Below, in pieces: positions 1-6,698 of a stretch of 10,681 nt of DNA. The translations under genes were made by a program, and so were the position numbers. Source of the stretch: DATLAN01 sp035527455 (GTDB lineage: Bacteria; Planctomycetota; Planctomycetia; Pirellulales; Thermoguttaceae); contig DATLAN010000269.1 in NCBI GenBank assembly GCA_035527455.1, forward strand, positions 1 to 10,681. The letters run 5' to 3'. A model generated the notes under the pieces. The model did not search any database. It was not told the origin of the DNA and saw nothing but the letters and a program-made list of their open reading frames with translations. Position 1 is the first letter of the stretch; each line of letters starts with the position of its first letter.

Positions 1-326
1 GATATCCTCTCCATGGGCTTTGGCCTCGCTGAAATTGAAGAAGTCCCTATCTAGCCGCACCAGCAGCGGGAAGCCCTCTTCCGAGGCCGTTGCCGGCAAA
101 TTCGCGCCGTCAGGCGTGGTGAGCAGGTAGACGGAGCCGGATTTCGACGTTGTGTCCGCCCGGCTCAAGACGACCTTGCCGGTGAGCTTGCCCGGGGTGG
201 CCGCCAGCTTGGCACGGTCACCGGGCGACTCCGCCCTTGGCTGGCCGGCAGAGGGGCCCGAGCGCTCGGACCAGGCGGCAAGAGGGCCAGCAGGACGAAG
301 ACGATGCGGAGGTTCGTTCGGGTCAC
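1..326 (-). pseudogene. Secreted DUF2341-like protein, N-terminal part, apparent frameshift, runs off left edge
   Basis: On the minus strand a GTG at 326-324 follows a GGGAGG ribosome site and starts MTRTNLRIVFVLLALL, which looks like a signal peptide. That frame soon hits a stop. From about position 282 a different frame reads well to the window edge and ends with a stretch containing FPLLVRLDRDFFNFSEAKA followed by HGEDI. This resembles the beginning of DUF2341 domains (a lectin-like fold in secreted proteins, sometimes fused to TolQ/ExbB-type channels). Joining LALL to AAWSERSG would need a single extra G in the run at 274-281, so I infer a one-base deletion near 278, either real decay or a sequencing error. 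The second frame also has an upstream GTG of its own, but without a hydrophobic leader. The domain assignment rests on recalled family similarity and covers only its first residues. Confidence 0.5.
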
Positions 327-600
327 GGTTCCTCCCTGCCACAGGACATGCCGGGGTGACCACTACGACGACCAGTTTACCAGTCCGACATGGCCGGGCA
401 CCAGAACCCCAGGCAACTGGTCCCGGCCGGCCCCCATCGCCCACCTACGGAGTGAATCCGGCGGCCTTCGCAAACGAGAACCCCGAAAAGCGCTCCCACA
501 ATTCCCACAATGCGGCCGGGGAACCGGAAAGCGGCAATTCTGGGAATATCGAGAGCGCTTTGGAGCAATCTGAAAACGCGAATCGCGTACAGGTGAAGAT
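327..600. other. Intergenic stretch, no gene recognised
   Basis: This stretch separates the minus-strand secreted gene from the plus-strand integrase remnant. The frames open through it give arginine-, glycine- and proline-rich products without recognisable domains. The same frame that later carries the integrase remnant is open from about 475 to 600, but its product matches nothing I recognise. It could be decayed upstream integrase sequence. I see no promoter or RNA gene here. Confidence 0.5.
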
Positions 601-1025
601 ATGACCGACTTGGCCGAACTGCTGACCGATCCTGTCCGAAGCCTTCGACCTGGCACCCGACGGAGAGGAATACGTGGTCGATGAAAAGTTCCGCAAAGCA
701 GCGATGGAGCCCGGCGGGCTGGATGAATGCCAACCTGCGGACCACGTTTGGCAAGATCGTCCGTCGCGCCGGCCTGCAACCGCGGCCTCGACTGTTCCAC
801 AACCTGCGGGCGAGCCGGGAAACGGAACTGGTCGAAATCTATCCGGTGCAAGTGGTGACAAGCTGGCTGGGAAACACCCCCAGCGTCGCCATGCGGCACT
901 ACTTGATGACGACCGACAAACACTTTGACGCGGCCGTGAGGGGGACGCCAGAATCGCCGCAAAAAGCGGCGCAGTCGGCGCACGCGATGAAGCGCACGGA
1001 GCCGCAAACGACTTGGGCCGCGCAT

Positions 1026-1051
1026 GAAAAAACCCCGGTTTTGCCAGGGTT
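1026..1051 (-). terminator. Intrinsic terminator downstream of the tRNA fragment
   Basis: Read on the minus strand, AACCCTGG and CCGGGGTT form an 8-bp stem (one G-T pair) around the loop CAAAA, and the stem runs into a T tract of six. It begins about 35 nt after the 3' end of the tRNA fragment, the usual place for a tRNA terminator. This suggests that the original downstream flank of the tRNA, or a copy carried by the element, is preserved here. On the plus strand it lies inside the tail of the integrase remnant. Confidence 0.6.
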
Positions 1052-1086
1052 TGCGAGTGGATGCGATTCTACGCTACCACCCGAAA

Positions 1087-1126
1087 TGGCGGGGACAGGA
1101 TTCGAACCTGCGACCTCGAGGTTAGA
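1087..1126 (-). tRNA. 3' fragment of a tRNA gene (putative attachment-site core)
   Basis: On the minus strand the order is: two loop bases AA, anticodon-stem 3' strand CCTCG, variable loop AGGTC, T arm GCAGG-TTCGAAT-CCTGT (five pairs with one G-T), acceptor 3' strand CCCCGCC, and discriminator A at 1087. No CCA follows. Upstream of the anticodon loop the sequence stops being tRNA-like: there is no matching acceptor 5' strand GGCGGGG and no D arm, so only the 3' half is present. The bases next to the loop (TCT) would fit an arginine anticodon, but position 33 is C instead of the required U, so the identity is uncertain. A 3'-half tRNA beside an integrase is the classic scar of tRNA-targeted integration. 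Confidence 0.7.
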
Positions 1127-1185
1127 GCCTTTCCGTTGGGACCGCCAAAAAGCCCGAAAACGTCGGGGAAAAACGACATTCTACC

Positions 1186-1207
1186 GCTTGCATCGGCTTT
1201 TGCAAGC
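1186..1207. repeat. Small inverted repeat (7-bp stem)
   Basis: GCTTGCA at 1186-1192 is the exact reverse complement of TGCAAGC at 1201-1207, with an 8-base loop between. It lies about 60 bp to the right of the tRNA fragment. The function is unknown; it could be part of an integrase or excisionase binding region. Confidence 0.45.
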
Positions 1208-1262
1208 TGTATCGTCCAATTGCGTCTTTTCCCGCGTTTTGGCGGTATTTCGAGAGGGGCCC

Positions 1263-1295
1263 GGGCGCAAAACGGTAGTTTACCGTCTTGCGCTC
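1263..1295. repeat. Long near-perfect hairpin
   Basis: GCGCAA-A-ACGGTA (1265-1277) pairs with TACCGT-C-TTGCGC (1281-1293) across a three-base loop GTT, with one A-C mismatch. A G-T and a G-C pair extend the stem to 15 positions. No T tract follows on either strand, so it does not look like an ordinary terminator. It could be a protein-binding palindrome, a cruciform, or the core of a small RNA. Confidence 0.6.
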
Positions 1296-1969
1296 AGACC
1301 GAAGCCGGTCCGGGAGATTCCGCCCCCCCACGAAATTCGTCAAAATGTGCGTCTGGCTGGCACGGTCTCCATTTCCGCGCGACTTCAGAGATGTACCCTA
1401 CCCCCTCCCCCTTTGAATTCCGCGCCCAGAAGCGCACTCGTGTCCGTCCGGCCAACCTGTCAGAACTCCGCCTGAACATCTCCTTCGGTGCCAATCGTAG
1501 CGGAGGAGGATGAGAGTGGCGGTCGCAGGAGAAGCAAACCTTCAAGACTCGGGGATCGAGTACAACGCGACAGTTTGCGGTTCATCGCGTCCGGTTACGT
1601 GTATGCCTGGACGGGCAGCCGATCCGCCTCGACCTCAGAAATCGCGCGACGACAGTCTACCGCCACCTCTGTCTTGCGCAAATCGCCGCCGTTTCGACGG
1701 ACAACCAGCTTTCTTCAAGAAATCCCAAGTCGGTCGGACACACAGTTGTCATACCCCTGTGGTAGCTTGGTCGTCGGCAACCGTCTTTCCGGTTCACCAG
1801 CATTCAGGAACTGTGACCAGAAGGCGGCCTGCCGAGGGGGTTGAATTGCCCAGATTGCCAGATCGTGAGAATCTGTCGTTGGAGGATAGGTTTCCTCTTC
1901 GTCCGGTCCGAAAAACAGTTGGAATGCTTACAGAACCAGTTAGTCTGAGCGCAGTCAAGACCTGACACA

Positions 1970-3034
1970 GTGCTACACCGCAAGACGTTAAATCAGATGC
2001 GGGAAGAACCGCCAATTGTTCGACAATGGATGTTGCTCCGGATTCTCTGCGCCCATCGTCATGGCCTGACGCTCAAAGACTTGGCCCGCGAGATGAACGT
2101 CAGCGAGCGAACCATTCGGCGAGACTTGTTGACGTTTCAGATGGCCGGATTCCCGCTGCAAAAGACGGCGGGAGAGTACAACCGCAAGTCCTGGCGAATC
2201 GACCATCGCGACGGCCAGCCGGAGGTTTCTTTCGCCTTCGACGAGGCCGTTGCACTTTATCTCGGCCGCCATCTGATGGAACCGCTGGCCGGCACGCCGT
2301 TTTGGGAGGCCGCCCGGCGTGCGTTCAGGAAGATCCGAGTCTCTTTCGGTCCGGGGGCTCGCAACTACGTCGACAAGTTCCGCGCCATGTTCCACCAGAC
2401 GGCAGTTGGCGTAAGAGACTATTCCGACAAGACCGACCTGATCGACGACCTGATCGACGACCTGACGCAAGCCATCGAAGATTGTCGGATGGTGAATATC
2501 ACGTATCAGTCGCTCAATGCGACGGAATCAACGGCCTACGACATATACCCGCATGGACTTGCTTATCACCGCAATTCCCTGTACGTCGTCGGCTGGGCTC
2601 CGCGCCACGAGCAGTTCCGCATCTGGAAGGTCGACCGAATCGAAGCAGCCCATCTGGAAGACCTGCGTTTCGAGCGTCGGGAGGATTTCGATCTGGAAGC
2701 GCACTTTGCCAAGTCGTTTGGGGTTTTCCACGGCGACGGGGACGTCCACGTGAAGATCCGCTTCTCCTCACGGGCTGCCCGGTATGTACGGGAGGGTACC
2801 TGGCACCACAGCCAAACCCTCACGCCGCAGAAAGACGGCAGCCTGCTGGCCGAGTTCGATCTGGACGGGACCGAAGAGATCAAGCGGTGGGTGTTGAGCT
2901 TTGGACGGGAGGCGGAAGTGGTGGGGCCGGAGGAATTGCGAACAACAATTGCGGAGGAAGCCCGGAATATGTTTGCAGAACATACGCACGAACATCGAGC
3001 CGAGGAAAAGTATGACCGAAGTCACCGAGTTTGA
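1970..3034 (+). CDS. WYL-domain transcriptional regulator of the cas operon
   Basis: A 354-residue DNA-binding regulator of the DeoR-like HTH plus WYL type. The helix-turn-helix spans about residues 20-65, with the recognition helix around SERTIRRDL (45-53). The WYL fold covers about residues 165-235: ITYQS starts at 177, and LYVVGW (204-209) stands at the position that names the family. A C-terminal WCX extension follows, including WHHSQ (278-282). WYL domains are thought to sense nucleotide or nucleic-acid ligands, and several regulate CRISPR or other defence loci. The gene lies first in the cas cluster, on the same strand, and overlaps cas3 by 23 bp, which strongly suggests that it controls this operon. 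The start is uncertain: neither GTG 1970 nor ATG 1997 has a clear ribosome site, and the HTH is intact from either. A perfect 12-bp tandem duplication at 2438-2461 gives LIDDLIDD. Confidence 0.88.
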   Translation: MLHRKTLNQMREEPPIVRQWMLLRILCAHRHGLTLKDLAREMNVSERTIRRDLLTFQMAGFPLQKTAGEYNRKSWRIDHRDGQPEVSFAFDEAVALYLGRHLMEPLAGTPFWEAARRAFRKIRVSFGPGARNYVDKFRAMFHQTAVGVRDYSDKTDLIDDLIDDLTQAIEDCRMVNITYQSLNATESTAYDIYPHGLAYHRNSLYVVGWAPRHEQFRIWKVDRIEAAHLEDLRFERREDFDLEAHFAKSFGVFHGDGDVHVKIRFSSRAARYVREGTWHHSQTLTPQKDGSLLAEFDLDGTEEIKRWVLSFGREAEVVGPEELRTTIAEEARNMFAEHTHEHRAEEKYDRSHRV

Positions 3035-5804
3035 TACTACATTTCGTCTCCTGACCGGCCACGATCCGTTTCCCTGGCAGCGAGAACTCTACAAGTGGCT
3101 GATGGGAGGCGATATCCCTTCGTCGTGCGACATCCCTACGGGACTTGGCAAGACGGCTGTCGTGGCTGTTTGGCTGATTGCCCTGGCCCATCGTGCCGCC
3201 AAGCTGCCGCGTCGGCTGGTCTATGTCGTCAACCGCAGGACGGTCGTCGATCAGACGACCAATGAGGTCGAGAGGCTGCGGGCGAATCTGAAAGACACTG
3301 AGTTGGCACAACGGCTCAGTGAGTTGTGTGCCATCTCGCTACAAGACGGCGAGCCGCTGCTGGCGATCAGCACTCTTCGGGGCCAATTCGCCGACAACCG
3401 GCAGTGGTCGGCCAACCCTGCCCGGCCTGCGGTCATCGTCGGCACTGTGGACATGATCGGCTCGCGCCTGCTGTTCTCCGGGTACCGCATCGGATTCAAG
3501 AGCCGGCCGCTGCACGCCGGATTTCTTGGGCAGGACGCCTTGCTCGTACATGATGAGGCGCACCTGGAGCCGGCGTTTCAGAAGCTCGTCGAAGACATCG
3601 AGCGAGAACAGCACGAACGCGAACGAACGGGCGAACTGCCCTGGCCCAAGTTGCGCGTGATGGCATTGTCCGCGACGGCGAGAGGCGGTAACGCGAACGC
3701 GCAAGCGGAAGAATGCAAGCCATTCGAACTGACGAAACAGGAAAGGAAGCCACCGGTTGCGATTCCCGATCCGCCGACGGAGCCGATCCACCATTTGTGG
3801 CGACGGTTGAAGGCGAAAAAATCACTTCGGCTGCACGAGGTCGCTGGGGACAAGGTAGTTGAGCAGATTGCGAAGCTGGCGCTGAAACACAAGAATTCCA
3901 GTATTGCCGTCTTGGTCTATGTCCGCACCATTGACGATGTGTTGAAGGTTTGCGCCAAACTCACAGACAAGAGGGATGGAGTATCGCCCGATCGCGTCCA
4001 GCAACTGACAGGCACGATGCGCGGCCTTGAGCGCGACCGCATGGCCAACCCTCGACGGACCGATGGGAGCCGTGTCTTCGCTCGATTTCTCAAGCGCCCG
4101 AAGCCTGACGCCGACGAACATGAGCAATGGAGAATCGAGCCCATGTCGGGCACTGTTTACCTCGTATGCACTTCGGCCGGTGAAGTCGGTATCGACATCT
4201 CCGCCGACTACATGGTCTGCGACCTGTCCACGTTCGAGAGCATGGTCCAACGCCTCGGCCGGGTACACCGCTACGGTGAGCCGACCGAACACGTGGCGCG
4301 CATCGACGTGGTGTATCCGGCATCCTTCGGCAAGATCGACAAGAAGACCGGCGAGTTGAAGACTGATGAGATCGACAAGCGACGGCAGAAGACTCTTGAC
4401 CTGCTGCGCAAGCTCCCGGAAGCTGCTCAAGGCGAGAACGGCGACCCGATCTATGTCGCCAGCCCCAAGGCCCTGATGGACCTGCGGCAACGTTCCGACC
4501 TGCCGTGCAAGATCGACGGCACCTTTGCGCCCGAACCGACGATCCTTCCAGTGACCGACATCCTCCTTGACGCCTGGGCGCTGACGACGATCCGCGATCA
4601 GATGCCCGGCCGGCCGCCGGTCGCGCCCTACCTGCACGGTTTGGCCGCGTGGGAGCCGTTCGAGACACACGTCGCATGGCGCGAAGAAGTGGAGATTCTG
4701 GAATCCGAGGAGTTGCGCGAAAGCTACAAGTCCGTCGACCTGCTGGAAGACTACCCGCTCAAACCGCAGGAACTGCTGCGCGATGCCACGGATCGCGAAG
4801 GCTCAGGCGTCTTTGCACAACTGACCAAGATCGCAACGAAACATCCTGATGCTCCGGCCTGGATCATCGACTCGCGAGATCGAATCGCTCCGACGACATT
4901 GCAGGCGATGATCAATGGCGGCAAGGCCGCGCTCCACGATGCTACCGTGCTTTTGCCGCCCCGCGTCGGCGGCTTGAGCAAGTCGGGCACGCTGGATGGC
5001 GGCACAGATCATGACGATGCCCTGCAATATGACGTGGCGGACCAGTGGTATGAAGACAAGGAGCGCACCATCAAGCGACGCATTCGCCTCCGAGGCGAAT
5101 CGCGCGACCCGGTTCCGCCCAAGAACATGCGATGCGTGCGAACGATCGACACCCATCCCGACGCGGATGAAACGGACACGGGCGAATCGACGCCGAACCG
5201 ATTCTGGCACTGGTACACGAGGCCGCGCTCGGCGGATGACGATCTGTCCAAGTCTTCCACCAAGCCGGTCGAGTGGAAGATCCATGTCAGGGACGTGGTG
5301 CGTCAAGCCGATCGGATCTTGGCAGGACTCTCGTTGCTCGAAGAGATCGCGCAGGCCGTTCGGGTCGCGGCACAGTGGCACGATCACGGCAAGTGGCGTT
5401 CGCGGTTCCAGTTTATGCTGGGTAACCGAGCGTATCCGGAACTGGTGTTGGCCAAGTCGGGGCGCAGCGGGGAGAAACTGCCGGAAACGGTTCGGCACGA
5501 GTTCGGTTCGCTGCTGGACGTACGGGCTGACCCCGAGTTTCAGAAGTTGAACGACGAGACGCAAGATCTGGTGTTGCACCTGATTGCGGCCAGCCATGGC
5601 CGGGCCCGACCGCACTTTTCCACGGATGAGGCGTTCGACTCCGAACGTTCTCAAAGCGAGGCGGAAGCGATGGCCGCCGAGGTTCCTCGTCGCTTTGCCC
5701 GGTTGCAGCGCAAGTACGGCCGCTGGGGTCTGGCGTACCTCGAATCCCTGCTCCGCGCCGCCGACTGGGCCGCCAGCGCCGAGCCATCCGAGTTTTCTGA
5801 CTGA
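3012..5804 (+). CDS. cas3: CRISPR-associated helicase-nuclease Cas3, type I-G, HD domain at C-terminus
   Basis: A 930-residue protein that unwinds and degrades target DNA after Cascade has bound it. The helicase comes first: motif I DIPTGLGKT (40-48), motif II DEAH (181-184), motif III SAT (220-222), and motif VI QRLGRVHR (413-420). The HD nuclease follows at the C-terminus, with HDHGK (790-794), His829, His856, His862 in AASHG and Asp918 as likely metal ligands. Most Cas3 proteins have HD first; helicase-then-HD is typical of the I-G (GSU0051-like) family. All catalytic motifs are present, so the enzyme should be active. I chose ATG 3012 because GAGGAAAAG lies just upstream and conserved sequence begins there. 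An in-frame ATG at 2901 would add 37 residues lying entirely in the out-of-frame regulator sequence. The start overlaps the regulator's end, so translation is probably coupled. Confidence 0.95.
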   Translation: MTEVTEFDTTFRLLTGHDPFPWQRELYKWLMGGDIPSSCDIPTGLGKTAVVAVWLIALAHRAAKLPRRLVYVVNRRTVVDQTTNEVERLRANLKDTELAQRLSELCAISLQDGEPLLAISTLRGQFADNRQWSANPARPAVIVGTVDMIGSRLLFSGYRIGFKSRPLHAGFLGQDALLVHDEAHLEPAFQKLVEDIEREQHERERTGELPWPKLRVMALSATARGGNANAQAEECKPFELTKQERKPPVAIPDPPTEPIHHLWRRLKAKKSLRLHEVAGDKVVEQIAKLALKHKNSSIAVLVYVRTIDDVLKVCAKLTDKRDGVSPDRVQQLTGTMRGLERDRMANPRRTDGSRVFARFLKRPKPDADEHEQWRIEPMSGTVYLVCTSAGEVGIDISADYMVCDLSTFESMVQRLGRVHRYGEPTEHVARIDVVYPASFGKIDKKTGELKTDEIDKRRQKTLDLLRKLPEAAQGENGDPIYVASPKALMDLRQRSDLPCKIDGTFAPEPTILPVTDILLDAWALTTIRDQMPGRPPVAPYLHGLAAWEPFETHVAWREEVEILESEELRESYKSVDLLEDYPLKPQELLRDATDREGSGVFAQLTKIATKHPDAPAWIIDSRDRIAPTTLQAMINGGKAALHDATVLLPPRVGGLSKSGTLDGGTDHDDALQYDVADQWYEDKERTIKRRIRLRGESRDPVPPKNMRCVRTIDTHPDADETDTGESTPNRFWHWYTRPRSADDDLSKSSTKPVEWKIHVRDVVRQADRILAGLSLLEEIAQAVRVAAQWHDHGKWRSRFQFMLGNRAYPELVLAKSGRSGEKLPETVRHEFGSLLDVRADPEFQKLNDETQDLVLHLIAASHGRARPHFSTDEAFDSERSQSEAEAMAAEVPRRFARLQRKYGRWGLAYLESLLRAADWAASAEPSEFSD

Positions 5805-5810
5805 AACCAA

Positions 5811-5817
5811 AGAGGTG
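5811..5817 (+). promoter_or_regulatory. Ribosome binding site of csb3
   Basis: AGAGGTG lies five bases before the ATG at 5823 and fills the 18-bp gap after the cas3 stop. It supports that start for csb3. Confidence 0.6.
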
Positions 5818-5822
5818 TCGCA

Positions 5823-6698
5823 ATGACCGACCACGCCAAGCCGTCGATCACCGCCAACGTCGACGTAACCAACCCCGGCCAGTTCTTCGCCGGCTGCGGC
5901 CTCCTGGAACTGGCCAACCGCCTGTGGCCGGGCGCTGAGGGGTGGTTCAACGCCGATGGAAGCGAGTTTCATATCGCGTGTAATGGAACACTTGACGAGT
6001 TAATAAATGCGTTCAAGAAGGTCGAGATTTCCAGTTCGCTTACACCCGACCAACAAAAACGACTCGCCACATTACTCAGTGTTGCAAAGACCAGTCTAAC
6101 AACCAAGGATCTAGACGAGAAAAAGCAGCTTCAGGCAGCATGGAGAATTGAGCGGTTGTGTGTGTCGCCCCCGTTTAACCTCTGGCTTGATTGGTGGCGG
6201 GACGACCAAGGGAATCGAACGGAGCTAAAGACCTGGGCAGCAAAGCAAATGGTGTCCGAGATGGCGTGTAGGATGATGGTTGCGATTCAACGTAATCTTG
6301 CGGACAATCCTCAAGGAGATGGCAAGCTGTTTCATCCTGTGCAAGATGACTCTCTCCCATTTAACTTCGATTCCGATCTGTGCAGAACTGGGAACGCGCG
6401 AGATGCGGGCTTTAGTGCCGACACGCTGAACCTGAAATCCGAATATCGACCACTGCTGGAACTGCTGGCCTTCATTGGTTTGCAGCGTTTCCGTCCTCGC
6501 ACCGCAGAAAAGCAAGAGCACTTCACCTATTGCGTCTGGAGCGTTCGGCTGCCTGTATCGGTTGCTGGAGCCGCCGCATCGGGAAACCTTCAGTTGACAA
6601 ATAGTACTCAATACTGCTTTAAGTTATTTCGACGCACGAAATACATGAAAGCGTTCCTACCCGCTCAACCCTACCAGAGGAGTGTAGACAATGTCTGA
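5823..6698 (+). CDS. csb3: Type I-G Cascade subunit Csb3 (Cas8-like, GSU0052 family)
   Basis: A 291-residue protein with the N-terminal signature I associate with Csb3: VDVTNPGQFFAGCGLLELAN followed by RLWPGAEGWF (about residues 13-42). Its place between cas3 and csb1 is where I-G loci carry their Cas8-type subunit, which would recognise the PAM and hold the crRNA 5' end. That role comes from the position in the operon and the classification of the family; no catalytic motif is expected. It is far smaller than the Cas8 of types I-B or I-C, in line with the compact Csb3 form. From about 5960 to 6690 the DNA is visibly richer in A and T than the neighbouring genes and uses codons such as TTA, ATA and AAA that they avoid, so this part may have been exchanged from another source. 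The end overlaps csb1 by 8 bp. Confidence 0.82.
   Translation: MTDHAKPSITANVDVTNPGQFFAGCGLLELANRLWPGAEGWFNADGSEFHIACNGTLDELINAFKKVEISSSLTPDQQKRLATLLSVAKTSLTTKDLDEKKQLQAAWRIERLCVSPPFNLWLDWWRDDQGNRTELKTWAAKQMVSEMACRMMVAIQRNLADNPQGDGKLFHPVQDDSLPFNFDSDLCRTGNARDAGFSADTLNLKSEYRPLLELLAFIGLQRFRPRTAEKQEHFTYCVWSVRLPVSVAGAAASGNLQLTNSTQYCFKLFRRTKYMKAFLPAQPYQRSVDNV

Larger units (their letters stand above)
626..1126 (+). pseudogene. Tyrosine recombinase (phage-type integrase), C-terminal remnant with frameshift
   Basis: Two frames together spell the C-terminal catalytic part of a tyrosine recombinase. The first (626 to about 716) reads PILSEAFDLAPDGEEYVVDE and then KFRKAAMEPGG. The second (from about 716) continues WMNANLRTTFGKIVRRAG. 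The second frame holds the HxxR box (HNLRAS, His codon 798-800, Arg codon 807-809), then SWLGNTPSVAMRHYLMTT, whose Tyr at 900-902 is the expected nucleophile. The first catalytic Arg and the whole core-binding half are missing, and a TGA at 623-625 closes the first frame. Such enzymes integrate mobile elements at tRNA genes, and this reading frame runs straight into a tRNA fragment at 1087-1126. The style of the sequence resembles planctomycete integrases, from memory. It is surely inactive as it stands, unless the indels are assembly errors. Confidence 0.72.
1127..1969. other. Noncoding or decayed region between attachment site and cas operon
   Basis: About 840 bp with no convincing gene on either strand. 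The open frames here (for example 1510-1965 and 1488-1844 on plus) give low-complexity, Arg/Ser/Pro-rich products with no domain. One unlisted frame, 1514-1765, reads somewhat more naturally between about 1574 and 1720 but has no start codon, and could be a very old gene remnant. The region also holds the two hairpins and the imperfect direct repeat listed separately. The promoter of the cas operon should lie near its right end, but I cannot point to convincing -35 and -10 boxes. Confidence 0.5.

Noticed and set aside
1061..1513. Open frame beginning MRFYATTRNGGDRIRTCDLEV, and the GTGFEPATSRL stretch of the overlapping frame
   Set aside because: These peptides are translations of the antisense strand of a tRNA 3' end, a common source of false genes.
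1514..1765. Frame without start codon that reads VCLDGQPIRLDLRNRATTVY in its middle
   Set aside because: It looks somewhat protein-like but has no start and no recognisable family, so it is at most an old remnant and is mentioned only in the region entry.
1851..1875. Inverted repeat CAGATT ... AATCTG upstream of the WYL gene as a possible operator
   Set aside because: Six pairs with a 13-base spacer are expected by chance in a region of this length, and no second copy was seen.
1510..1965. Open frame with GGAGGAGG just before its ATG, and an overlapping frame from 1488
   Set aside because: The purine run is too close to the ATG to act as a ribosome site, and both products are Arg/Ser/Pro-rich without any domain or family resemblance.
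2901..3011. Upstream in-frame ATG that would lengthen Cas3 by 37 residues
   Set aside because: The extra part is out-of-frame regulator sequence without family resemblance, and ATG 3012 has a ribosome site and begins the conserved region.
4803..5972. Long minus-strand open frame (389 codons) opposite cas3
   Set aside because: It mirrors the coding strand of cas3 and extends into csb3, with no domain of its own.
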